Assembly (NCBI RefSeq): GCF_014839805.1
Contig: NC_051141.1
Location: forward strand, 12,594,777 to 12,658,776
Direction of reading: 5' to 3'
DNA length: 64,000 nt
Source: Manduca sexta
Lineage: Eukaryota; Arthropoda; Insecta; Lepidoptera; Sphingidae
Shown here: positions 1 through 14,400 of the stretch, piece after piece
How the letters are laid out: the number at the start of each line of letters is the position of its first letter
Position numbering within the stretch: the first letter of the stretch is position 1
Position numbers and translations under genes: made by a program
The notes under the pieces: model-generated
Database searches by the model: none
What the model was told of the DNA's origin: nothing
What the model saw: the letters and a program-made list of their open reading frames with translations, nothing else

Positions 1-1198
1 CAACATTAGTCAAAACTTGAAACCTAAACAAAATTGCAATCGAAGTTACAACTATTATTGATCTTGGATCAAAATAACCAAGTCTGAATATTTTTTATAC
101 TCCTAAATATTATTTAATCATTAACATTGTATGAAAACATTTTCTTTTTTGGGTATATTGAACGTTGCGATTGAATGATGTCGTATTGAACGAATGTTGT
201 TTGTATTTATTTGTGGTTTATATATAGTCCATGGTTCAAATGGCGGTACTAAGAAGCCTACGGTTTTTATGAGTTTTGTAATACGGACAAATTTAAACCG
301 TGGTTTCCCAAATAAGCCTGGTTTTGTTAGTATAGGTTTAAGCTAAGGTTTATTTCGCTTTTTGTAATAAGACGGGTGATGTATATCTACGGGTTAATAG
401 AAAATATTTTTTAAAACAGGCAATTTAATCCTTTATCCAATTCGTAAAAATATTTATTGATTAATCTATATATATTTATTGATTTATTATTTTATTTTTA
501 TATACACATTATATAATTTTTAGGGTAGGTACCGCACCTCATAAAACCCTTCCAATAGATCACTTTTTTGTCGGCCTGTCTGTCTATAACGACCTATTTT
601 CTCAGGAACGACTATTGAAACTTAAAAAATAATCAACTCGAGTCTACAATCTCTTTCAGTTATAAAATTATAATCAAACTTTTAACTAAACGCGAATTAA
701 ATATGTGACCGCTTATATCGCATTTTGTGCGATGTTACTAAAACTGATGGACCTATAATTATGAAATTTTGTAAGAAACAATGTCTTACATCACATGTAA
801 AGAAAAAAAACTGAAAACCGAAGATATTTAATTGAATAATTTACTACTACAAAACTTATTATTTGCGGTTGGCGCAATATCCGTGTCTAGAGTTAAATTT
901 GTCAATTTTTTACTTATATAGGTACCTAATCAACGACTTAGCTTAGCTGGTAATTTCAATTAAAGGCTAGCATCCAAATAAACCACTGCTCTCCCTTTTG
1001 ACTCTCGAAATACCTGTACACTCGCAACATTTAGATTTATATGTGTATAGTACCACCTCAAGTACTAATTTTAGAAGAAGTGTGAATGATTGACTAATAT
1101 AGGGTACGCGGTTGCATGTGCGTCAATATTGTATTTTCATTTGGACTTTTAAATTTAACATGCAAATAATATAGCACTTAATATTTATGCCTCACCAG
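1..1198. other. Non-coding stretch upstream of the first visible dynein exon
   Basis: No open frame with dynein-like or other recognisable protein content was found here on either strand. The stretch is AT-rich with frequent stops. Because the first visible exon begins in the middle of a codon, this is most likely intron of the dynein gene. It ends in the AG acceptor at 1197-1198. Confidence 0.6.
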
Positions 1199-4100
1199 GT
1201 TTAAGTGTGGCTTTAGGCACATTACGAACTGATGTTGATGCACGGCTGGAAACTAGAAGTAAACTTGCTGGACTGTTTGCTAGTCAGATTGGCAAAGACA
1301 TAATGGAACTCATGATGGACGTTAATAAGTTACGAGATGAAGTCATGGTATGATGTATTAGTATTTAATACGGTCGCAACTTTAATAAGAAGGGAGATGA
1401 CCTATAGAGTCTTAGAAAACATTTTGGAAAGTTGATAAAACTGTGCGCGTTTTCTATGAACGAATAATATCAAAAGTCCTAGGGCTAACGAAGCAATGGT
1501 ACTCTAGGCCCAAAGTAGAACATAAGGAGAAATAACAGAAACCTTGCTTCATAAAAAAACACCAGACGACTCTCCTACTGATTTGACCAATATTATATTA
1601 TAATTATTATATAGGTATATATTAATACTCGCCTTAATTATTAAACCTCAACATTTTTAGCAACCCTGGCTTTATGACGACAAATCAGATATGGAAAAAG
1701 TTATGGAGGCATTAAGTGGATTGATGGATAAACTCATGGAATGCTCGAGCAGAGATAAACAGATAAGAGAATGGCAGAAAATATTTAAGGTACATTGTTA
1801 TATTCATTATAATATTTAAGTTTATTTAAATTATTCCTTTCGTTACTTACTTTTCTTTTATCTAATATATTTCACATGTTTAGATACTGAAGCATGTAGC
1901 AATAATATGATATTTACAGATACCACCTGCCAGGCTGGAACAGCTGGACGAAGCAATAAACGACGTAAAGCTTAGACAATTATTATGGACCTCATCCAAA
2001 GAATGGGAAGACATGTTTAAATCATGGTATGTATTTAAATTGAAAATTTACCTTCGGACTAGATCTATAAGCATAGCTTGCTGATGCAATAATATTAAAA
2101 TAGTCTCCATCCAAGCCTACTGTTTTATCCCTGCTAGGTATGAAAATCCATTCAATACTTTGGACATTGATGAAATTCAGACAATAACAATAAACTTCGG
2201 CAAAGTCTTTAATCAACTTGACAAAGGCCTACCACCAAACAAAATTGTGCCGAAATGTAAGGAAACAATAGATATTATCAAAGAGAAGGTAAGTGAAGAA
2301 ATTTGCATAAATACTCATGAGTACATACTTTTATGCATTAACCATAATTTATATATTAAGCCATGATTTTCTTCTTAGTTACCCGTAATGACATATTTGC
2401 GGAATCCAGCATTGAAACCGCGTCACTGGGTCAAAATCGAAGAAATCTTGCACACACGTTTCACACCTGATATCGTACTGACTCTGCGAGTATTTGAAGA
2501 TTTACATGCTTTTCAATATGCAGAGGAACTCATGGAAGTTGCTGGACAGGCTAGTTCCGAAGCTGGCCTGGAAGCTTTACTCAAAAAGGTAAATTGAAGT
2601 CATACTGGACTATTTGTTCATTTGAATTTAGCAATCAGGAATTGTCCAGAAAATGAGTTTAAAGGGCCATTACTGTCTTGAGGCGTACAAACGCTACACA
2701 ATTTATATATATACGTATCTTTGTTTGACATGTTACGGCTCGTTGGTTCGTAGTCGGGTCTTGTCCTATTTCTTTGTCATTGTCATAAACATTTATTCTA
2801 AACATGTTTCAATTCTGCTTTTATTAATTAGGTCGAGGAAATATGGGCGGCACTAGAATTCCCAGTACTTTTGCATAAAGATGCTCGGGACGTTTACGTT
2901 CTCGGAGGCCTAGACGAGATACAAGCGGCCCTCGACGAAAGTAATATACACGTGAGCACGATCCTTAGCTCAAGAAGCTGTGGACCCATTAAGGGGAGAG
3001 TTGAAGAGTGGGCCCGAAACTTAGAGTTATTCGCTAAAACACTTGTAAGTATAACTACTAATATTGTCTCGCTATTAAAAAAGTGCGCTCGGAGTCGTTC
3101 TTATTTTGTTCTATTTATTGACTTGTGACCAATAAACACATCAATTTCATTCAATACATATGATTGTTGTACAGGAAGAATGGTATGCATGTCAGCAAAC
3201 TTGGATGTACCTGGAAGTTATATTTTCTGCCCCTGATATTCAGAGGCAGTTGCCAAACGAAACACGACTTTTCACCATGGTTGATAAGTCCTGGAAAGAC
3301 ATCATGCGTAAACTAGCCAAGGTTAATATAACGTCAATAACATCAATTGTGTAGCCTGAACAAGTAAAACTTTTGTAGGCGACTACTTTATTGGCGCGAT
3401 GTATTTTTATTACCATTAGGTTAATAATATACCTATTAGTGAAATCATTACTTCAAATTCGTTTGCAAACGAATAATTTCTTATTTCTCATTGCCCCATT
3501 CCTATGCATTCATATTTATCATTATAGAGATAGGTACAGATATCAGTATCTATCTTTAAGAAGTAACTCAAATATTATTTTGCTAATTTTATAAACATCA
3601 GGTACCTCTGGCAATGCCTGCTGCAACACAACCAAAATTGTATGAAGAATTTGTTCGTAACAACGAAATGTTGGACCAGATCATGAAGTGCCTTGAAGCG
3701 TACCTAGAAACGAAACGAGTTGCATTTCCAAGATTCTTCTTTTTGTCCAATGATGAATTGCTTGAAATATTGGCTCAGGTATGTGTTTTCTGTATTACCC
3801 AGCAAGGATGAAATCGATACATAATATTTAAATAAGACGATTTGTACAATAAATTTATTAAAAAAATGCTAAGCTATACTTCTATAGGTAATATTATATA
3901 AAACTGAAGAGTTTATTTGTTTGCTTGAACGGGATAAACCCAAAAACTATCCAACGGATTTCAATGAAATTCATCGAAATCTAAAAGTATCTCCATATTA
4001 TGGATGTACTTTGAGACCTCAGAAAAGACATAGGTTCCTTTTTATTCCGGGGAAATATAAAGCGAAACTTTATATTATCCAGGAAAATCTTTTTCCCACG

Positions 4101-5400
4101 GGCGGAGCCGTAAGGAAAAGCTAGTTACTTATCAAAATATATTTTCAGACTCGTAACCCACATGCTGTGCAACCACATCTACGTAAATGTTTCGATGCAA
4201 TAGCGAAGTTGGAATTTGGAGTAAAACTACCTGAAAGTGAAATGGAAATAACGGAAGACGGTACATTAGTGGAGAAAGAAATGTCATTTCAAACTAGAGA
4301 TATGCTTCAAGCAAAACTCGCTAAAACCGCCAAACCAGAGGATTTAACCACGGATATTATAGCAATGATTTCACCAGAAAGCGAAAGAGTAAATTTAGGA
4401 AAGGTTTGTAAAATACATTGCTATAAAGTATTAAAGTAATTAGAACCAAAATATTAAATTCATATTTCATAAAATCAGGGTTTGAAAGCTCGAGGCAACG
4501 TTGAAGATTGGCTCGGCAAGGTAGAAGAGGCAATGTTCGCATCTGTAAAGCGGTGCATGAAGTTTGCTCTCAAAGATTTCATGGCACGTCCTCGGGTTGA
4601 ATGGGTAGAACTTCATGCTAACCAGGTAATTCACATATTTTTACTCGAAATTATTATACAAGTCATTCACTGAACACGTTCAGTGACTTCAGTATTGGTA
4701 CGCAGGAGCGATATTAACAAAATCATTACAAGATATTAACAAAATCATTTCCTACCCATTTCATCAATATTTCCCCTAGACACAGTTGTCAAAATATGTC
4801 AAGCAAAGATTAGTCTCGGGTGCGCTCTAATTATATGTTTCAATAACCAATGCTTTTTCTGCCAGGTGGTCCTAACCGTATCTCAAATAATGTGGGCTAA
4901 AGGTGTCCATGAAGTTTTCGATCTGGAAATACCGTTACGTATTGATACGACTCTCCTCGAGTACGAAAAAAAATGCATTGTCGATTTGAACGACCTCGCT
5001 GCGTTGACTCGCAAGGATCTTACTTCATTATTTAGGAAGGTTTTGTGTGCGTTAATTACGATAGATGTGCATGCTAGAGATACCATATCGCAAATGGTAG
5101 ACAAACATGTGCAACGCGCGTAAGTCATTTTTGATATATTTTGTTTTGTAAACTAGTTCTTTATATAGTAGCATAACTTTACGGCCCACAGGCGTGTCGG
5201 TATTATTATATATGAACTGTGGTCGGCAGACCCTTGTAATTATGTTAAATGGTTAAAATTACGTTAGTATTGTCTTTGCAGTAATGATTTCGAATGGCTT
5301 AAAATGATTCGATACTACTGGGAAGAAGATATCGACAACTGTGTTGCTCGTATGTCGAGTGCGTTATATATTTACGGCCATGAATACTTGGGTGCTGGAG
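1199..5400 (+). CDS. DNAH6: Dynein tail and linker (exons 1-12)
   Basis: Exons: 1199-1347, 1661-1789, 1920-2026, 2138-2288, 2379-2588, 2832-3044, 3175-3321, 3602-3778, 4149-4403, 4479-4625, 4866-5119 and 5282-5400. They encode the dynein heavy chain N-terminal region 2, whose linker swings over the AAA ring. Family signatures visible are [11 protein letters not shown] (exon 5), [20 protein letters not shown] (exon 7), [18 protein letters not shown] (exon 8) and [17 protein letters not shown] (exon 9). Exon 12 ([10 protein letters not shown] to HEYLGAGG) runs into AAA1. All junctions use GT-AG and keep the frame. Confidence 0.92.
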
Positions 5401-8400
5401 GTAATTGTTTTAAAAATGCTTACTTATTATTGTTGTGATTCAAATTTCGTGAATGGCATTGTGTTTTTAGTTTCTACACTGTCGCTCTCTTCACAGGCGT
5501 ATTGGTAATAACTCCTCTGACTGATCGGTGCTATTTGTGCCTGATGGGAGCTTTGCAGCTAGACTTGGGTGGGGCACCGGCTGGTCCCGCTGGTACTGGG
5601 AAAACTGAGACTACTAAGGATTTAGCCAAATCACTGGCTATTCAGTGTGTCGTATTCAATTGTTCTGAAGGTACGCACATACATCGCCATATCAATACAT
5701 TGATGGTTATTATGCAAGTATACTGTTATTATTTTGGTCGCAGGACTTGATTACAAAATGATGGGGAGGTTCTTCTCGGGTCTAGCCACTTCAGGAGCGT
5801 GGTGCTGTTTCGATGAGTTCAACCGAATCGACATCGAGGTGTTATCAGTAATTGCACAACAACTTATCACAATCAGAAATGCAAAAGTAGCGAGACAGAC
5901 GAGGTAAGTGTAGGTACATGTTTCTTATAATATTATAATAGTCAGCGAATAACAACTAAATGCATTTTTACTAAACCATTCGGCTACAGAAGAGTGACTA
6001 TGTGAATGCCAACCGACCTATAAAGTACTTCGTACTCATTAAAAATTTTCAGATTCATGTTTGAGGGTCGTGAAATTAAACTCGTACGCACTTGTGCAGC
6101 GTTTATTACTATGAATCCAGGTTACGCAGGCAGAACTGAGCTACCTGATAACTTGAAAGCTTTATTCCGTCCTATATCGATGATGGTACCGGATTATGGT
6201 AAGGAATTCCCGTTGTATTGTGATAATTTCGCCTACACCAACTAACGTGGGTAAATGTCTTTATAAGCAATATTGGCTATACAGAGTTATGACACGTATT
6301 TTTAATGTTGATAGCTCTAATCGCGGAAGTAATTCTGTATTCAGAAGGATTTGAATCATCGAAGAGTCTATCCAAGAAAATGGTTCAAATGTACAAACTT
6401 TCTAGCGAACAGTTGTCCAAACAAGACCATTACGATTTTGGCATGAGAGCAGTGAAAAGTGTCTTGGTAAATATGTTTTCACCTTTTAAATTTACTTTTT
6501 GGAACAAATAACGAAAACTTAAAAATGTTTTTAAATATTTTATCTCGTTTTCTTGCATTTTTAACTGACTTCAAAAAAAGGAGCAGTTTATCAATTCGAC
6601 GTGATTTTTTTATATGTTTGTTACCTTAGAACTCGCTCATTTATGGACGGATTTGGAAAATTCTGTTTTTATTCGGAAGAATATACCTCCAGATTGTTCC
6701 CATAAATATTTTTTTCAAAATCGCTTCTGTAGTTTGATTTTAAAACTAAAAAACTAGAATAATTATGTTGTCCAAGTGAACGAAATCGCGAATTTTGCTT
6801 TTTGGGACATTTTTAGTGCTGCTTTTGCTTTGGGTTTAGTTGAGTGCACTTCTCATATTGCATAACACCTTTTCCCCGTGACAAGGGTAGGCAGAGGCGT
6901 CAATTTCCGTCGCGATAGTCGTATTGCGTGCGAAATACATTAGTTGTGTTTAGTTAACTCTTCTGCTTACATACACACACATATATATAGCATCACACCT
7001 TTTCCCCTTTTCAGTGGTAGACAGAGGTGTAACACCACAGCACGATAATCGTACTGTGAAGAAAATATATATGTTGTGTTTTTGCGCTTGGTTTGGTTGG
7101 ATCTACTTCTTACATACATATATAGCATTAAACTTTTTTCCCTTTTTCGGGGTAGGCAGAACTCCTCAGCGCGGTTGTGTTTAGTTGAATACACACATGT
7201 ATATGTGTGTATATGTAAGCAGAAATATTTAATTTTTATTATTTATATTTAATTTTTATTATTTATATTTTATTTTTATTATTTTATTTTTATTTATTTG
7301 GGATAAAAAAAAGAATTGTACAATAAGTTACAATAAAAGTGAAATTACATACATATCGGAGATAATTGTACTAAAACTAACAACATTATCCACAGTTTAT
7401 ATGTAGGTTCATCTAAACATGTCTAATGTTATTAAAAGTACTTACTTAAGCTTTTGCACTGAAAACACTTTAAAAAATCATAGATTCAAGGTGTAATAAT
7501 CCAACGTGTTATTGATTTCTAAATAAATAATTGTTATGCCACAGGTCATGGCCGGTGCTTTGAAGCGAGCTAGTCCCGATCAACCTGAGGAAATGACTCT
7601 CTTGTGTGCCCTCAATGACAGCAACTTACCCAAATTCCTGGCCGCAGATGCGGTATTATTTGCGGGAATTCTATCAGACTTGTTTCCAGGTGTCAGCCTG
7701 CCGTTTAGAGACTACGGTGTCATGGAGGACGTTATAAGTAAGTTAAACAATTTTTTTTGCAAATAAACCTGCTAACGATTTAACAGTACAGATCTGTTAT
7801 CTTACGCGTATTTAGAAATATGTGCGCATAAATAAGTAAGTAAATGTAGATGTATCGTTTGCATTGTTCACGCCGTTACTTATTTCCGTACTATGTTATA
7901 TGATTTAAATGTAGGTATACTAAGACTTGATTCATAAAATAGTCACGTGACTTAATCCAACTCCGATCCCAGTCGCAACCAATCTTTTTTGTGAATAGAA
8001 ATAATTCTGCTGGAGAGAAAACTGCAGGTAGAAATATGCCAAATTCGCAAAGTAATACAACTGCATGAAACCATGATCGTGCGCTGGGGTGTCATGTTGG
8101 TAGGACCTACCGGCGGCGGCAAGACTGTTGTGCTACACGTAAGTATGGACATTCAATATGGAAAAAACGAGTCATTGTTTGTACGTCGTAACATGATCAA
8201 ACGCGATTGTAATTAACATAATAAATGATGCTCGGAAACTACGGTTTTAGATGATCGATAAGATTAGTCGAGACTATCAAAAGTAACAATTACTAACTTA
8301 TTAAAAGCGTTCTATGTTATTTGAAAAAAATCAGGTTCTAGGGGATACGTACACGAGACTTAACGAGAACGGGGTCCCGGGATCTCAGTACCAATACGTG

Positions 8401-11400
8401 CACAAATACATAATGAACCCAAAGAGTCTCACCATAGGCGAACTGTATGGCGAAGTGAACTTGCAAACTCTAGAATGGCACGATGGTATACTTCCGCTTA
8501 GTCTTCGAACTGCTGTTCAGGTATTTAGCTAATAATTCATTAGTAGAAAATATATTGCAATTTTTTAAAATGTCAACCATAAGCTCTTTTATTTAATTAT
8601 ATTGTTTTGCCTATGCACAATGTATATTTGGTGTTATTCTCGTATATATTCACTCGAGGCTGACTGTAAGTTTAATATTATGTTCGTATGCGTGAAGTGC
8701 GAGAAAACAGATCACCAATGGTTGATTTGTGATGGACCTGTGGACGCAGTGTGGATTGAGAACATGAACACGGTGCTTGACGACAACAAGATGCTCTGTC
8801 TCTCCAACTCTGAACGCATTAAACTGACACCCTACGTACACATGGTTTTTGAGGTGATCGACATTACATACTTCCCATCACATTAATTACCTTCTAAGTA
8901 ATACCTATATCTATTTAGCTCAAATCAACATAATATAATTATGCAGAACTTATTTTATTCAAACCACTTATTTATAAGGTGGCAGATTTAGCGCAAGCGT
9001 CTCCCGCTACTGTGTCCCGATGTGGGATGGTGTATATAGACCCAAACGAAATGGGCTACCTGCCTTACGTGCGCTCGTGGCTAAACGAAGGCGTCGAAAA
9101 AAATCTATTCACGGCAGACAATTCAGAATTTCTATACATTCTGTTCCAAATGCTCCAAGTGGGAGTGAAGCATGTTAACACAAAATGCAGTGTGGGAATC
9201 AGACAGGTACATTATTCTAGGTTTTATGGATGGATAACATCGTTCCAATGAGATTCTGCAGTAACGGCCGTCGTTGTTTGTTTTTTCAAGAGGGCTTTGC
9301 ACATAATGAACCCGACTATTTATTTATACGCGCTTATCTAAAGTTGTAGTACATGTCGGCAAGCAGCCGACTTTAAATCGATTTTCATAACCAAATCGTT
9401 CAATCGTAGAGATTTTCTCGGAGCGTTTAATCTATTTATCAATAATTTCTACTTTTCTAGGTGGATATAAGCAAAGTATCAGCTATATGTTTTTTATTGG
9501 GGGCATTACTAGCCGAGCCAGGTGATCGGTTTGCAGACAAAGCTGCAATAAAAGTGTATATCGCTCATTGCTTCATATTCTGTTACGTGTGGTGTATAGG
9601 CGGTAACATACTGGAGATAAATCGAAAGGGGTACGAAGAAGTTATTAAGAGGCAATTTGAAGAGTTCGAAGAGGCAGAGTAGTAAGTATAATCAGCGGTT
9701 AAGGCGTCGTATTAATTTGGATACAAAGATAAGTATGCGCTGGAAAAATTCTTATTGACTTCAATGATTGCTAAAATTACTAAAATTCCTGAAGATGTGT
9801 AAATGTGAATGTTTACTAGCTCTTAAGGCATAGACCATTGACCATATTTCAATGAAATTCACCACAGATTAGACTAATTTCGACTTTATGCCGCAAAATT
9901 CACAATAAGCCTTTTATTCTGGAAATAGATCGAAACGTGCGTGAAACCGCGAGCAATAACTAAATGTTCTAAAAACTTTGAGAAATTCACTAAAGTATTT
10001 ACAATAAAAGTGACCTCATCAATTGTACAGCCTAAACCATTTTCTCCAGTTTCCCACAGGGTTTCAACTTCTTTGACATGTATATGGACACGCGGCAACG
10101 GAAACTAAAAGTGTGGGCTGAAATAATTCCCGAGTTTATATATGATTGCAATAAACCGTTCTTTGAGACTTTGGTTCCTACTATCGACACGGTGCGCTAT
10201 GGATACTTGTTCGAAAAACTCCTTGGTGCTGGAAAGCCGGTTATGTTTACCGGGAATACAGGTGATGAATGTAGGAAATTATACATACGACAATTAATTA
10301 AAAATGTAAAAAAGTTTTAAACGATTGTCTATGTCATTATAATATGTGTCTTATGTCACATATTATGCATACTTAGACAAAACATCTAATGAGCAAATTT
10401 TCAAATTCTTAAAATGTCTTATAAGGCCCGGTGTTACATATTATAATTTCAAAATTAAATTAATTACAGGTGTTGGTAAAACTTGCATAGCTGTTGAGAT
10501 CCTAAATCGGATGTCGACCACTGGGTACTATATACCGATTATTTTGAATTTTTCGGCACAAACTAGTAGCACACGCACACAGGTAATAAAAAAGCAATAA
10601 ATCAAGTAAATTAAGTCTGAACTGCTAATTTCTTTAATCGAGATAATTTCTTAAATCTTTAATAGGAAGTTATAGAGTTACGATTGGACAAAAGGCCTCG
10701 GAAAGCGATTGGAGCTCCTCTAGGCAAAAAAGTTATCATATTCATAGACGACGTAAACATGCCTCGACTTGACGTGTATGGTGCTCAGCCCACTATAGAA
10801 TTGCTAAGGTAGAAAAGCAAAATTACATACTAATCCACTATCTTAAATTCTATGGTTGACTGAAACTATTTCTCTATTTCTACAGACAATTTCTAGACTT
10901 CGGCGGTGTGTACGACCGTGACAAATTATATTGGAAGGAAATATTAGACGTAGTTTTATCGTGCGCTTGCGCACCACCTGGTGGTGGAAGAAATCCATTG
11001 ACTGCCAGATTCGTGAGGCATTTTGCAATGTTTTACATATCCGCACCAAATGCTGATGCTATGAAAACTATATTCAAGGTTCGAATTGTAGTACATTGGA
11101 CAATTGTTGTAGTTCAAATTCAATGTTGAATTAGATACTAAGTGGTTGTATTCCTCAGGCAATTCTTAAAGGTCATATGGAAGATTTCGTATCCGAAGTA
11201 TCGGTTTTAGGAGAACCGATAGTAAATGCGGCTGTAGAGGTGTACCTAAAAATTTGCGCCGAGCTGCTACCGACTCCTGCGAAATCGCATTATGTGTTCA
11301 ACTTACGAGATCTGTCCAAGTCGATGCAAGGTGTACTCCAAGCGGATGCTGCTTACATGCGGGCGCCACAAGGAATGCTTCGGTAGGTATTTTTTCCCCA

Positions 11401-14400
11401 TTATAATTAAAATAAAAAATATATAAAAATAGTGTACGTTTTAAATGCATTTTGCATTTAAATTATTGTACTACAGATAATGTTATAAAAAAAACATTTT
11501 AGTTTGTTCTACCACGAATGTCTTCGCGTCTTCCACGATCGATTGATAAACATTGAAGATAAAAGTTATTTCTATCATTTGATGGCTTCAGTTTGTGAAA
11601 AATATTTTCACAATCCGATTTTGGATGTCCCGGAAGACCCGATAATCGAACGCCCACCTCTTCTTCTCTTTGGTGATTTCTTAAATTCGGCTGTTCCGAA
11701 GGAAAACAGAAATTACCAAGAAATATCCGATATGGCAAGACTAATGGTGGTTCTAAAGGTAAGTTTAATAATTTTGTTAAACGAACAGGATATAATTACA
11801 CGAGGCATTTACGTGACACGTGAGCTAAGTCAATGAATAGATGGGACTCAGGCTACGACCCTGCGACATGATGAATACAAGCGTGATCTCAGTCACGAAC
11901 GACGATGTAAAGTGTAAACCATAATAATTACTTTATATTTTCAAAATCAATCCTTCGGAATCTCTCAGAAACTCATTAGGTACCAACGCAAACATGTCAT
12001 CCTCTTCTTTAGGAATACTTGGAGGAATACAACTCGACGGCCCGTGCGGAGATGCATCTAGTTCTGTTTCAAGACGCGGTAGAGCACGTCGTGCGCGTAG
12101 CGAGGGTATTCCGAGCGGAGCGTGGACATTGTCTGATGGTGGGTCCGGGCGGATCTGGACGGCGGAGTGTCGCAACGCTCGCCGGACATGTTAACGAGTG
12201 CAAGTTTGTATTTGATTTTGATACTTGATCCTATGAGAAATGTTACGTCAGGCAAATCTTAGTTATCGAAGTCCAAGATTTAGTAACGATAGTATATGTA
12301 GATGCACGAATACTTATACCATACCCGATATGCCACGTACCAGGTCAAAGGTAATTATATAGATTTCTTAGTAATGGGTATTAATAAATAACTCTGTTGG
12401 ACATGGAAACTTAATTCGTTAATAATAATATCATGTAATTATATTGGAGGAAAAGTATCTTCCTGGCCTCACAAGGGTCCAATGTCAATGACCTACCTGT
12501 GTGTCCCTACTTGCCCAAGCGCATTAAAAAGTGTAAGAGAACATAATAGAATATAGATAAAATTGTATGCCATTTAAGTATAAGTAGAACTTAGATAAAA
12601 CCAGTATTAAAAAATTATCCAGATGCATGGGAATGGAGTTGAAACGGAACTACGACACGCCAGAGTTCCACGACGACCTGCGCAAGATGTACATGCGCGC
12701 CGGCGTCAACAACGACGATACCGTTTTCCTGTTCACCGACACCCAGATCACTAAGGAGGAGTTCCTGGAGGACATTAATAATATGCTTAATTCCGGTAAA
12801 TCCTTACTAATATTATCAATGAGGAAATTTTATTTGTACACGGCTAAAAACCTTGATAAAACTTAATATGTCAAAAGCTTAAACAGTAAGAAAGGACAAT
12901 GTTTTACTTTTAAAACCATATTGAACAATTGATTTATCATTAATAACTTTTACATCAAATTACGCAGGTAGCACGAATCAAATGTTCACATTTGGAACAT
13001 TAAATTACAGGTGAAGTGCCGAACTTGTTTGAAGGCGATACTTACGAACAGGTGCAGACTGGGTGCCGGAACGACGCCGCTAAGTTTGGCATCAATCCAG
13101 CGGACCGTGACTCTGTCTATTATTTCTTTATCAACCGCGTGAGAGGCAAACTTCATTTGTGTATTTGTATGAGCCCCGTGGGAGAGGCTTTCAGGTACAA
13201 TTTCTGACCTATCCTTAGTAATAATTATCATTAGTGAGGATGTCATATTAGTTACTACTAAACATTATGCGTTCATAGCAAAAATAATTTTATTAAATTT
13301 ATAGACTGTAGTAGTAATAATTTCATTAACTAGCCAGATCAAGGTATCTCCAAAGAAGAAAAATAGAAAGACAGTGATGATTAATAAAATCAATACTGTT
13401 TTATGGTGTTATAAATCTTGGTGCAGCAATCAAATGACATAGACAAAATGTGAGTTAAGATCACTCACTGTACATAAAATTACACAGACGTCGTTGCCGC
13501 ATGTTTCCGTCATTAGTGAACTGCTGTACAATCGACTGGTTCACTAAATGGCCGCCTGAAGCGTTGCTTTCCGTGGCCCAGCAGTGCCTGCAGCCGCTTG
13601 GCAACCAGGAGATAATCGAAAAGATCTCGCCGCTGTGCGTCATAATGCACCAGGTTGGTGGTGTAGAGTATAAACTATAGATAGATAATATACTTTCTGG
13701 GGATAAAATTGTATTTAGATCTAGTTAAAGTATACCAGTGGCTATTATAGATATTCTCGTCGAGAATTAATATAATATGTTGCGTCCTTGTCAGTCGTCT
13801 TTTTTTTAACATGACTTACATTTATTGGCCTGACAAGGATCAGCTAGTTTTTTGGATGAGCGCTTTAGGCGCCCGCAATACTTGAAATAGTCTACACAGT
13901 GTTTTTTTCTATGAACAATAAGTAAATATAAAAATAAGTAGGTACCGTATTTTAATATTCCTCATTGTGTGTTCGCAGGACGTAGATTTAATGACTGATC
14001 GTCTGTATCAGGAAATGAGACGTTACTTCTATACAACTCCAAGCAGTTATTTAGATTTACTAAAATTGTACCTTGCTCTGCTTGATAAAAAACAACAGCA
14101 AATAATACGTGGCCGAGATAGAATTTCATGTGGATTACAGGTTAATTATATTTATACAATATTATTGCAGAATTTCTTATTATATAGTATAGTTTGTTCT
14201 TATTATATTTTGTAGTTCTTCTAATTTTCACTACTCCCTATCTCCTCTGCCCCTGCCAAGTATAAAATAGTGGGTCTCTTCTTGTTAGGCACAAGCTATA
14301 ATACAATTTTAATTTTGTTATTTGAATTTTCATTGTCGTATATTCGGCGATTAGCATTTAGTCAGATATCGTCAAACAGGACCTAAGAAAATCGGGCTCG

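Noticed and set aside
4883..5128. Minus-strand frame of 81 codons antisense to dynein exon 11
   Set aside because: It is a shadow of the exon, whose sense translation matches dynein heavy chains.
11933..12255. Overlapping frames on both strands around dynein exon 29
   Set aside because: Only the frame encoding [19 protein letters not shown] joins exons 28 and 30 in phase; the others arise from the GC-rich exon.
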